From NCBI GenBank assembly GCA_038240605.1, contig JBBSDP010000004.1, positions 87,095 through 151,094 on the forward strand: DNA of 64,000 nucleotides, in the 5' to 3' direction. The notes beneath the pieces were generated by a model. It was given only the letters and a program-made list of their open reading frames with translations, made no database searches and had not been told where the DNA came from. Below, one piece after another: positions 16,248-24,941 of this stretch. Each line of letters opens with the position of its first letter. The first letter of the stretch is position 1. This stretch comes from JBBSDP01 sp038240605. GTDB lineage: Bacteria > Planctomycetota > Phycisphaerae > Tepidisphaerales > Tepidisphaeraceae. Made by a program: the position numbers and the translations under genes.

Positions 16248-18953
16248 TTACTTGGATGCCGAAACGTTCGGCGCCGCCTCGGCTACCGGCGAAACCTCGA
16301 CCGGCCGGCCCGCGTGAAGCTGTTCACGCTTTTGCTTCAACTGTGCCCGCAACGACGTAAGCTCATGGCGGTCCGAGCCGGCATCCGCGAGCTGATCGGC
16401 CCGCGTCCAGGCACGGTCCCACGACTTGCCGGCGGCCGCGCGCTCGCCGAGCTGATACAGCACGTCGCCCAGGTGGTTCAAAACGACCGGGTCCGGATCC
16501 GCGCCCAGCACCGCTTTGTCCAGGTACGCGCGAGCCGCGTCGAAGCGACCGCGTTTGTACAGCACCCATCCGAGGCTGTCGAGGAACGAGCTGTTGTGAG
16601 CATCGGCCGCCACCGCACGCCGGATCAGCACCTCCGCTTCCGACAGATCCTTCCCCTCTTCGCTCAGGAAATAACCCAGGTCGTTGTTGGCCCCGGCGTG
16701 GTCGGGCTCGAGCGCCAGCACCTGCCGCAGGACCTCTTCGCTCTGCCGCCGCTCGTCGTTGCGCGCGTACAACCCCGAAAGAGTGTAGAGCAGGTCAGGA
16801 TCATCCGCGATCGCGTTGTGCGCGGCATCGAGTACCTGCGCCGCGTCCGCCGACCGGTGCTGTGACTGATACACCTGGATCAGCCCGGGGACGACCGCGA
16901 AATCATGCGGGTCGCTGTTCAGCCGTTGCCGCAGCGTGGAGACAAACGCATCCGAACGATGCGTCCCCAGATAGACGGCCCCCAGCGAATCGATCACGTC
17001 CGGATCTTCGGGATATTCCTTGTACAACCGCAGCAGGATCGCCTCGGCGGCCGCGGTGCGGCCCGAGCGGAAATATTCGCGCGCCTGGAGCCGACGGGCC
17101 CCGATGCTCGACGGGTCGTTAGCCAGCCACGCCGTCAGCACGCGCGCCGTCTGCGCCTCGGCGCGGCGAGCGGCATAGTAGCCGTACAGTTCCAGGTATC
17201 CGTCGCGGAAGGCCGGGTGGTCGCTGATCAGCTTCCAGAGCGTTGCCTCGAAGGCGGCTGCGTCCCCGGCCGAACGCTGCGCCGTCGCCTGGGCAACGAG
17301 CAGTTCAGGCGCACGTCCGCCTCGCTTCACCGCCTCGGCTATCCGGACTGCGGCCGCGACGGGCTGCTCACGCCGCAGCAGTTCCAATCCTTCCAGCTCC
17401 GCCGCCAGTGCCGGCGCGCCGGCGCGTTCCGCCGCGGTCGCGAGGTTCGCTGCCGCCTCTTGCTTCGCCAGCTCGGATAATTCCGGGTCCGACGAGATCA
17501 GGTCAAGCCATTCGCGCCACGCCGGCGCGAATAGCGGCCGAGCCGCGACGGCCTTCTCCAGGGCCGCTCGAGCCGCGTCTTCGCGATGCCAGAGCGATGC
17601 GACCTTCGATAACCAGTAGAGCTTCGACCCCTCAGCCGTTCCCGTGACCTCCAGCGACTGGAGGGCCGCCAGGCGCAGGCGATTCCTCGAAGCCGGGCGC
17701 ACCAGTGCGGTGAACAACTCGCCCGCCTGTCCCGCCCAATCCGGCTGTCGCGCCACGGATTCGATCAGGTACCGCGCCGCCCCGCCCCGATCGCCCTGCG
17801 CCTCGAACAGGGCGAAACGCCTTCGGGCGAGTTCAAAATCTTCTGGAAACGATGCCGTCGATCGCTCCAGCACGCGCCGCGCCTCCTCCAGTCGGCCCAG
17901 CGCCCGAAGCTGATCCGCGTGGGCATAAAGCAGTCGCCGCTGTGCGGGGTGCGCCGCGTACAACGCGCCCAGCTCGTCGGCCGCCCGCCCTTCTTTGCCG
18001 CCCCCCCGGTACATCTCGCGCAACAAGTTGAGCGAATCCTCGTCGGCGTGGCGCCGGACGACCAACTCGCCGGCCCGGCGTTGCGCGTCGGCCGGGCGCC
18101 GCGCCAGCAGCAGCAGCCGAATCACGCGCGCCTGAAGATCGAAATTGGTCACATCGGCGTCCGCGGCCGGCGACACCGCCGCCAGCGCCTCCTCATAGCG
18201 CCCGCGCTTCTGCTCCAGTGCGCCGATCTGCACATCCAGCACCTCGGGCCGATCCGCCAGGACCGCCAGCTCCGGCGTCGCCCGCATGGCATAGCTCGGG
18301 TTCCGCAGTCGCACCCCAAGTCGTCGATAAAGCGTCACCGCCGCCGCGTCGTACCCGCCCCGCTGCAGCGCATGGGCAAGAAAATAGTCCGCCACGGCGG
18401 CCTCGGCGCCGTCCCGTGCGTAGTCACTCGTCCGAAGCGACAGCAGCAGGTGCGATACGCCAGCCTCGGTCTGGTTACGATCCAGGTATTGCCTCCCCAG
18501 GTTGAGTTGCAATGCGAGGTGATCCGGCTCCAGCGTTGCGGCTTGTTCGAGCGCGACGATCGACCGCTCATCGGAAGCCCGATCACCCAGGTAAAGCCGT
18601 GCCAGCGTGTAACGAAGCTCGTAGCTCCAGGGATCGAGCGCGACCGCCTTCTCCAGCAGGTTGATCGACGTCTGGTTCTGACCGTCGAGCATTGCGGCCC
18701 GCGCGCGAGCGTACATTCGCAGCGCCTCGACGGGCGGATCCGCCGTTGCTGGCCGCGTCGCCGGGCGGGGAAGTTGCGGCCGCGGCGGCACGTCCTCCAA
18801 CGCTATCTCCGCCCGCGCGTCAGCCGGCCGTGTCTGCGGCACAGCCATTGCGACGCGCGTCGTCGGCTGCGTAGTCAGCGGGCCATGCCGCGCGCAACCG
18901 ACCACGGCCGCACCCGCAATTGCCAGTATCCAACGTCCCCATTGAACGCGCAT
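16248..18953 (-). CDS. Large TPR-repeat lipoprotein
   Basis: This 901-residue protein starts MRVQWGRWILAIAGAAVVGC, a lipoprotein signal with Cys20; GGGAG lies 9 bp before the ATG at 18953, which favours it over an ATG eight codons upstream. The body is alpha-helical with many tetratricopeptide-like repeats, such as NLLEKAVALDPWSYELRYTLARLYLG, LEPDHAGANNDLGYFLSEEGKD and SFLDSLGWVLYKRGRFDAARAYLDKAV. TPR arrays are protein-binding scaffolds; the partner is unknown. It probably sits in the periplasm attached to a membrane. Confidence 0.88.
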   Translation of the reverse strand: MRVQWGRWILAIAGAAVVGCARHGPLTTQPTTRVAMAVPQTRPADARAEIALEDVPPRPQLPRPATRPATADPPVEALRMYARARAAMLDGQNQTSINLLEKAVALDPWSYELRYTLARLYLGDRASDERSIVALEQAATLEPDHLALQLNLGRQYLDRNQTEAGVSHLLLSLRTSDYARDGAEAAVADYFLAHALQRGGYDAAAVTLYRRLGVRLRNPSYAMRATPELAVLADRPEVLDVQIGALEQKRGRYEEALAAVSPAADADVTNFDLQARVIRLLLLARRPADAQRRAGELVVRRHADEDSLNLLREMYRGGGKEGRAADELGALYAAHPAQRRLLYAHADQLRALGRLEEARRVLERSTASFPEDFELARRRFALFEAQGDRGGAARYLIESVARQPDWAGQAGELFTALVRPASRNRLRLAALQSLEVTGTAEGSKLYWLSKVASLWHREDAARAALEKAVAARPLFAPAWREWLDLISSDPELSELAKQEAAANLATAAERAGAPALAAELEGLELLRREQPVAAAVRIAEAVKRGGRAPELLVAQATAQRSAGDAAAFEATLWKLISDHPAFRDGYLELYGYYAARRAEAQTARVLTAWLANDPSSIGARRLQAREYFRSGRTAAAEAILLRLYKEYPEDPDVIDSLGAVYLGTHRSDAFVSTLRQRLNSDPHDFAVVPGLIQVYQSQHRSADAAQVLDAAHNAIADDPDLLYTLSGLYARNDERRQSEEVLRQVLALEPDHAGANNDLGYFLSEEGKDLSEAEVLIRRAVAADAHNSSFLDSLGWVLYKRGRFDAARAYLDKAVLGADPDPVVLNHLGDVLYQLGERAAAGKSWDRAWTRADQLADAGSDRHELTSLRAQLKQKREQLHAGRPVEVSPVAEAAPNVSASK

Positions 18954-19005
18954 CACACAACGCTCCCTTGGCCCCAATTCCCCATTATACCCTGACTTGC
19001 GACTG

Positions 19006-20145
19006 CTAATGCTTTGAAGCGGAAATGATGATCGCGATTAACAGGCCGCCCAGGGCCGCCGCGATCAGCACGATCAGCGCGATGGCCGTGATCCAGCTCC
19101 GGCGTAATTCTGCGCGTCGCTCGCGTTCCCCGCCGACGAGGCTGCGCCGATATTCATTTTCCAGATCATCCGGGATCGGCAGCTCCAGCCGGACCGCCGC
19201 GAGGTGAAGGGCCTTGAGCTGTTCGGGCAGCTCATGGGCACGAATGCCGGCGCGCAGGCGTTCACACAGCTCCGCCATCCGTCGCCCGCGCTCGTGGCGA
19301 TCTTCTTCGGAATCGATCAGCTCGTTCAGCGGGCGAATGACTTCGCGCAGATCGGCCGGGAGAACGAAACCGGAGGCACGTACGATCGCGGACCAATGCC
19401 CGAGCACCGCTCTCGCCTGCGTGACCGACCCCGCCGCGCACGCCGCCCGGACCGCCGGCGCGAGTCGCCACAGCTCGTCTGCCGCGACCTGGCGGTGGCT
19501 GGTCAGCGAGGCGGTAGCGAGCGTCGTCATCAGGTCCGGGGGGATGGGACTGGCCCAGCCGGCTTCTTTCAGCTCCGCCAGGAGTTGATCGATCACCTCG
19601 ATCTGCCGATTGCGAATCGCCGACACCGCCTCAGCCGCGAGCTCGCGCAGCCGGGCCTGTTCGAGCGCCCGGACATCTTCCTGCCAGGCGGGATTGCGCG
19701 CGTCCCGTTGCGCCAGCTCGCGCACGATCTTCAACCGCTGCGGCAACGGCGCCCGCGAGAGGGCCAACGAACGGTGCCGCGCCAGGAGCTCGGCCATCGG
19801 CTGTTCCTCGGCGTACGCCTCGTTCACTTCGCGCCCGGCTTCCATCATGGGCCGGCCGGCGCGTTCCAGTCCGAATGAGGCACACACCTGTTCCCATTCC
19901 GCCAATTCGGGAAAGTCGAGTGCCCCGACCATGTCGAGCAATGGTGGCTGGCACTCGGCGAGGTGAATCGCTTCGGAGCGGTGGCCCCGCCGCAGGTAGT
20001 CAACGCAACGCCGCAGGCGTCCGTTCGCCTCGCGGCAGAGGGAGGCGTAGGCGGAGGCGAGGTCATTTAAGCCGGGGACAGGCGCCCGATCGGCGGAAGC
20101 CAGATAGGTGCGGATCTCTTCGATCGTCTGTCGATAGTCAGCCAT
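19006..20145 (-). CDS. Predicted tail-anchored helical protein of unknown function
   Basis: This 379-residue protein is almost entirely helical and rich in Ala, Arg and Glu, with no signal peptide. A single hydrophobic segment lies at the very C-terminus (about residues 352-374: TAIALIVLIAAALGGLLIAIIIS) followed by only ASKH, so most of the protein is expected to face the cytoplasm with a C-terminal anchor. No catalytic motif is visible. It follows no clear operon: the TPR gene begins 52 bp further on the same strand, while the DUF1549 gene is divergent. I do not recognise a named family. Confidence 0.75.
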   Translation of the reverse strand: MADYRQTIEEIRTYLASADRAPVPGLNDLASAYASLCREANGRLRRCVDYLRRGHRSEAIHLAECQPPLLDMVGALDFPELAEWEQVCASFGLERAGRPMMEAGREVNEAYAEEQPMAELLARHRSLALSRAPLPQRLKIVRELAQRDARNPAWQEDVRALEQARLRELAAEAVSAIRNRQIEVIDQLLAELKEAGWASPIPPDLMTTLATASLTSHRQVAADELWRLAPAVRAACAAGSVTQARAVLGHWSAIVRASGFVLPADLREVIRPLNELIDSEEDRHERGRRMAELCERLRAGIRAHELPEQLKALHLAAVRLELPIPDDLENEYRRSLVGGERERRAELRRSWITAIALIVLIAAALGGLLIAIIISASKH

Positions 20146-20294
20146 ATCGCAGGGCGCTGCGCCGCGAATTGTAATTCATCCGGCTGTCGATGGCGAAACG
20201 AAGGCCCGCAACGCTATGGTCAGGCAGCCGCAACATCGCTACAACAAAGGCTGTAGCAACAAAGGCATCTCTGTCCCCCGGGAGACCGTACCGC

Positions 20295-23200
20295 GTGTAT
20301 CGAAAATGGCTGATCATCCTGGCCAGCCTTCTCGGCGCGTGGGCCATCGCCATTGAAGCAGGTGCCGCCCCCTTCGATCTCGCTTCACGGCGTGCATCCC
20401 ACTGGGCGTGGCAACCCCTCCACCCATCACTGCCACCGAACCTTGCCGATGCGGGGGCCAACCCGATCGATCGATTCATCCTGGCGAAGCTGGGCGAGAA
20501 GGGACTATCGCCCGCGCCGGAGGTGGACCGCCGTACGTTGATCCGGCGGGCATCGTTTGCATTGACGGGACTGCCGCCGACGCCGCGGGAGGTCGATGCA
20601 TTCATGCAGGATGCCGGTCCGGACGCCTATGAAAAAGTCGTCGACCGGCTGCTCGCTTCGCCTCGGTTTGGCGAACGCTGGGCACGTCACTGGATGGACC
20701 TGACCCGCTACGCCGACACGCTCGGAAACGAATCGGATGCGCCGATTCCCAATGCGTGGCGGTATCGCGATTACCTCATCCGCGCCTTCAACGCGGACCT
20801 TCCGTATGACCAGCTCGTCACCGAACACATTGCGGGAGACCTGCTGAATTCGCCCCGCCGGAATCCCACGGACGGAACCAACGAATCGATCGTCGCGACT
20901 GGCTTCTTCTGGCTGAACGAAGGGAAGCGCGCTCCTGTCGACGTCCGTCAGGCGCAGGGCGACTGCTTCGACAACAAGATCGACGTGCTCTGCAAGACCT
21001 TCCTTGGGCTCACGGTCGGATGCGCCCGCTGTCACGATCACAAGTTCGATGCGATCAGCCAGGCGGACTACTACGCCCTGTACGGCTACCTCGAAAGCTC
21101 GCGCTACACTCAAGCGCTGATCAACGGCCGCGAATGGAATAACGCGGCCGTGGCGCTGGCAGAGCAGAAGCAACACCTGCGCGAGGCTGCCGCGACGACG
21201 ATGCTCGAGCAGGCGCCGACGATCGCACGGTATCTGCTCGCGACGTTGACTCCCTCATCGCGGCCAGCCGGTTCCGTTACGCAAGAGATTGGGCTCGTGC
21301 CGGCTCGGCTCCAGCAATGGACCGCGGCGCTAAAGGGGCCGCTCGGCGTCGATCATCCGATGTTCCCCTGGGCTCGCCTGGCTGCTGCCGGCGAATCGGC
21401 CGAGCCGGCTAAGTTCGCCAAACTCTGGGATGGAGCGCTGGTTGAACTCAAGGCGCGGGACGCCCAGGCTGCGGCGGCGCGGCATCGCGACGGGGACGTT
21501 GACCTGTGCGACCTCGCCACCCATGGGTTTTCGGGCTGGTTCTCCGAGGAACAGGCGTTTGGCGCCGCACCTTCATTGCCTGGCGATTTTCTGCCCGGAA
21601 ACTCACCGGTGCGACCTGTCCTCACCTTTTTTCGGAGTGGCGCCTGGGCGCACACCGGGGCGCTCTCGCGGAAGCTTCAGGGGACGCTGCGATCGCCGAC
21701 CTTCGAGATCGCCCACCGCTACCTGCACGTCCGATGTGCCGGCCGCCAGGCGCGCGTCAACGTGAACATCGAACATTATGTGATGATCCAGGACCCGCTC
21801 TACGGCACGCTGCGCTGGGTGCCTGACAGCGACGGCGCCGAGTGGCACACGTTTGACCTGGGAATGTGGAAAGGCCGGCGCGCTTACGTTGAGTTTGCCG
21901 ACACCACCACGCCGGACCTGCATAGCTCGGCCCCCAAGGGTGTTGGCGCCGACGGGTACCTGGCGCTCAGTCGTGCGGTCCTTTCGGACCAGGGCGCTCC
22001 CACGTCGATCGATCCGCCACCCGCGCTGGCGCTCTTCGCGGGCACGGCAATCCGTTCGCTGCCGGAACTGGCCAACCGGGTTCAATCACTGGCCGAGGAG
22101 TCGCTGACGTCGTTCGCCAAAGGAGAACTTCCCGCGCAGCCCAATGCGGATGAGCGTGCCCACTTGCTCGCCTGGCTGCTCGAGCACGGCCTGCTCGACG
22201 GGACGGGAACGGCGCTCGACGGAGACGTGCAGTCGCGCGTCTCCGAAATCCTCGGCGACATCCGCCAGATCGAGCTGGCGCTTCCCGCCCCACAACGGGC
22301 CCCCGCCACGATCGATGGCACGCCGATCGACGAGCACGTCTTCGTTCGCGGGAACCACAAGTCTCTCGGTCCCCTCACTCCGCGCAGGATGCTTCAAGCC
22401 ATCGGTGGTGATAAACAGCCCGCGCCTCCGCCAACAACAAGCGGACGCCTGGAGCTGGCGCGTCGATTCACCGACCCGGCCAACGCGCTCATCTCGCGCG
22501 TGATCGTTAACCGTGTCTGGCATCACCTGATGGGGCGCGGCATCGTTGCATCAGTGGATAATTTCGGCGTGCTCGGTGAGCTGCCGACGCATCCGGAGTT
22601 GCTCGATTACCTCGCCGACGGGTTTATCCGCGACGGCTGGTCGATCAAACGGCTCGCCCGCCAGATCGTCCTCAGCCGTACGTTTCGGATGTCGAGCAGC
22701 GAAAACGCGGAGGCCGAGCGTATCGATCCGGGCAACCGCCTCTTTCATCGCGCGATGGTCCGACGGCTCGAAGGCGAAGCGATCCGGGATGCGATCCTCC
22801 AGGTTTCCGGCCGGCTCGACACGAAAATGTACGGTCCGGGGGTGGAGGTCTTTATCACGCCGTTCCTGGATGGCGGCTACATCGGCGCCTATGGCAAGCC
22901 GGACGCGAGTGGTCCGATGGATGGCGACGGCCGGCGGAGCGTCTACATGATGGTTCGGCGCAATTTTCTTCCGCCCATGATGGTCGCCTTCGACGCCCCG
23001 CCGCCGGTCAACACGGCGGGCCGGCGCAGCGTTTCCAATGTCCCGGCCCAGGCATTGATCCTGATGAACGATCCGTTCATCGTTCAACAGGCGGGATTCT
23101 GGGCAAAGCGCGTGCTCGCGGAGATTCCCGCATCCCGCGAGCGGCGCATCGCGCGGATGTATGAGCAGGCCTTCTCCCGTCCGCCCGCCGATGACGAAAT

Positions 23201-23339
23201 GGAGACTGCTGTTCGTTTCCTGGATGAGCATGGGCAGGAGTTGGGTATCGCGCCCAATCAACGCGGCGAGCATCCGGGTCTCTGGACGGATCTCGCGCAC
23301 GTGCTGATCAACGTCAAAGAGTTCACGTACCTGAACTGA
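20295..23339 (+). CDS. DUF1549/DUF1553 (PSCyt2/PSD1) domain secreted protein
   Basis: This is a classic planctomycete protein. DUF1549 is at the N-terminal side (NPIDRFILAKLGEKGLSPAPE, RWARHWMDLTRYADT, and a CxxCH motif in GCARCHDHKFDAIS), and DUF1553 at the C-terminal side (ANALISRVIVNRVWHHLMGRGIV, NPGNRLFHRA-like, SVSNVPAQALILMNDPF). A concanavalin-like region lies between. A GTG at 20295 is preferred: it has GGGAG 10 bp upstream and starts a signal peptide (YRKWLIILASLLGAWAIAIEAGAA); the ATG at 20190 adds a non-hydrophobic leader. Biochemical function is unproven. Pairing with the next gene (DUF1501) is near universal and suggests a polysaccharide-degrading or sulfatase-associated complex. 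Confidence 0.92.
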   Translation: MYRKWLIILASLLGAWAIAIEAGAAPFDLASRRASHWAWQPLHPSLPPNLADAGANPIDRFILAKLGEKGLSPAPEVDRRTLIRRASFALTGLPPTPREVDAFMQDAGPDAYEKVVDRLLASPRFGERWARHWMDLTRYADTLGNESDAPIPNAWRYRDYLIRAFNADLPYDQLVTEHIAGDLLNSPRRNPTDGTNESIVATGFFWLNEGKRAPVDVRQAQGDCFDNKIDVLCKTFLGLTVGCARCHDHKFDAISQADYYALYGYLESSRYTQALINGREWNNAAVALAEQKQHLREAAATTMLEQAPTIARYLLATLTPSSRPAGSVTQEIGLVPARLQQWTAALKGPLGVDHPMFPWARLAAAGESAEPAKFAKLWDGALVELKARDAQAAAARHRDGDVDLCDLATHGFSGWFSEEQAFGAAPSLPGDFLPGNSPVRPVLTFFRSGAWAHTGALSRKLQGTLRSPTFEIAHRYLHVRCAGRQARVNVNIEHYVMIQDPLYGTLRWVPDSDGAEWHTFDLGMWKGRRAYVEFADTTTPDLHSSAPKGVGADGYLALSRAVLSDQGAPTSIDPPPALALFAGTAIRSLPELANRVQSLAEESLTSFAKGELPAQPNADERAHLLAWLLEHGLLDGTGTALDGDVQSRVSEILGDIRQIELALPAPQRAPATIDGTPIDEHVFVRGNHKSLGPLTPRRMLQAIGGDKQPAPPPTTSGRLELARRFTDPANALISRVIVNRVWHHLMGRGIVASVDNFGVLGELPTHPELLDYLADGFIRDGWSIKRLARQIVLSRTFRMSSSENAEAERIDPGNRLFHRAMVRRLEGEAIRDAILQVSGRLDTKMYGPGVEVFITPFLDGGYIGAYGKPDASGPMDGDGRRSVYMMVRRNFLPPMMVAFDAPPPVNTAGRRSVSNVPAQALILMNDPFIVQQAGFWAKRVLAEIPASRERRIARMYEQAFSRPPADDEMETAVRFLDEHGQELGIAPNQRGEHPGLWTDLAHVLINVKEFTYLN

Positions 23340-23349
23340 GTCGAACGCT

Positions 23350-24795
23350 ATGCATTGCCATCGCTTTACTGAGGCTCCGCTCACGCGACGCCAGATGCTG
23401 CGCCGCTGCTCCGCCGGGTTTGGCGCCATGGCGCTGGCGGCCCTGATGGGAGATCGCGGTTTTGCCGGCACGGCCCCCGCGAGCGATTCGCCGCCGAATC
23501 CCTTCGCGCCCCGACCGCCTCACTTTGCCCCTCGTGCTCGAAACGTGATCTTCCTGTTCATGGAAGGGGGCGTATCGCAGATCGATTCGTTTGATCCCAA
23601 ACCGCGCCTCGCAAAGGAAAATGGCACGCCTTTCAAGATGAAGGTCGAGCCCACGCAGTTCAACAACAACGGCAACACCCTTGCCAGCCCCTGGCAATTC
23701 AAGCAGCATGGCAACAGCGGCATCCCCGTCAGTGCGCTCTTCCCAAATATCGCACGGTGCGCCGATGAGCTGGCGATTGTCCGCTCGATGACGTCGGACT
23801 TCTCGGAACATGCTGCCGCGAATTACTTCCTGCACACCGGCTTCGGCCAGCAGGGCCGGCCGAGCGCCGGTTCATGGGCCTGCTACGGGCTCGGGAGCGA
23901 GTGCCAGAACCTGCCCGGCTTCGTCGTTCTGAACGGCGGAAAGATGCCGATCGGCGGGCCCGCCGCGTTCTCCAGTGGCTTCCTCCCCGCCACCTATCAG
24001 GGTTCACTCTTCCGAGCCGGCAATGATCCGATCGCGAACATCCGCCCGCTCGAATCTCGTCCGGCAATCCAGGCGAGCAAGCTCCGCGCGATGCGGCAGC
24101 TCGACCAAAGCGTGTTGCGCCGATTCGACCGGCCCGATGCCCTGGAGTCGGCGGTGGCAAATTACGAAATGGCATTTCACATGCAGGCCGCCGTTCCAGA
24201 AGTGGCGGACATCTCGAACGAAACGCCCGCAACTTGCGCGCTCTATGGCGTCGATTCGCCGAACCCCTCGACGCGCCTGTATGCCGAGAATTGCCTGCGT
24301 GCCCGCCGGCTCGTCGAGCGCGGCGTTCGCTTCGTCGAGCTCACCGTTCCTGTTTACGCGGGCGATCCGGATACATGGGATGCGCACGCGAACCTCCGGA
24401 AGAATCACGAAGCCAACGCGGCCGCGGTCGATCAGCCAGTCGCCGGGCTGCTCATGGACCTCAAGTCGCGCGGACTGCTCGACAGCACGCTGGTCCTGTT
24501 CGCCAGCGAGTTCGGTCGCACGCCGTTCGCGCAGGGCTCCGACGGGCGAGACCACAATCCGTTCGGGTTCACCGTCTGGCTTGCCGGCGGAGGCGTGAAG
24601 GGCGGAACGATCCATGGCGCAACCGATGAATACGGATACAAGGCTGTCGAGAACAAGCTGACGATGCACGACCTGCACGCGACGATGCTCCACCTCCTTG
24701 GCGTGGACCACAAACGGCTCACCTATCGCTGGGGCGGGCGCGACATGCGACTGACCGACGTGTTCGGCGACCCCGTTGCCGCCCTTCTCGCGTAG
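23350..24795 (+). CDS. DUF1501 domain protein, predicted Tat-exported
   Basis: The gene starts 10 bp after the DUF1549/1553 gene and is surely co-transcribed. The N-terminus has a twin-arginine signal (LTRRQMLRRCSAGFGAMALAAL). DUF1501 proteins share a fold related to sulfatases/phosphatases; conserved parts visible are VIFLFMEGGVSQIDSFDPKP, the aspartate/histidine-rich stretch FASEFGRTPFAQGSDGRDHNP and YGYKAVENKLTMHDLHATMLHLLG. Length (481 residues) is typical. Enzyme activity is undetermined; it probably acts outside the cytoplasm with its partner. Confidence 0.93.
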   Translation: MHCHRFTEAPLTRRQMLRRCSAGFGAMALAALMGDRGFAGTAPASDSPPNPFAPRPPHFAPRARNVIFLFMEGGVSQIDSFDPKPRLAKENGTPFKMKVEPTQFNNNGNTLASPWQFKQHGNSGIPVSALFPNIARCADELAIVRSMTSDFSEHAAANYFLHTGFGQQGRPSAGSWACYGLGSECQNLPGFVVLNGGKMPIGGPAAFSSGFLPATYQGSLFRAGNDPIANIRPLESRPAIQASKLRAMRQLDQSVLRRFDRPDALESAVANYEMAFHMQAAVPEVADISNETPATCALYGVDSPNPSTRLYAENCLRARRLVERGVRFVELTVPVYAGDPDTWDAHANLRKNHEANAAAVDQPVAGLLMDLKSRGLLDSTLVLFASEFGRTPFAQGSDGRDHNPFGFTVWLAGGGVKGGTIHGATDEYGYKAVENKLTMHDLHATMLHLLGVDHKRLTYRWGGRDMRLTDVFGDPVAALLA

Positions 24796-24941
24796 TGCTG
24801 CGCCTGAAAAAACTTTGACCGTCATCGATCGCGAAGCGGGCGCCGGGCTTTGCCCAAGAGTGGTCGCGGCGCTCCGGACCTTCCTCGACCAGAGCCATTT
24901 CCAGCCTTATCAGCTGGCCGCCTAGCCTCCCCCGATCAAAC

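Noticed and set aside
20295..24795. DUF1549/1553 plus DUF1501 pair as a novel system
   Set aside because: This pairing is a regular, many-copy feature of planctomycete genomes; function is unknown but the arrangement is not new.
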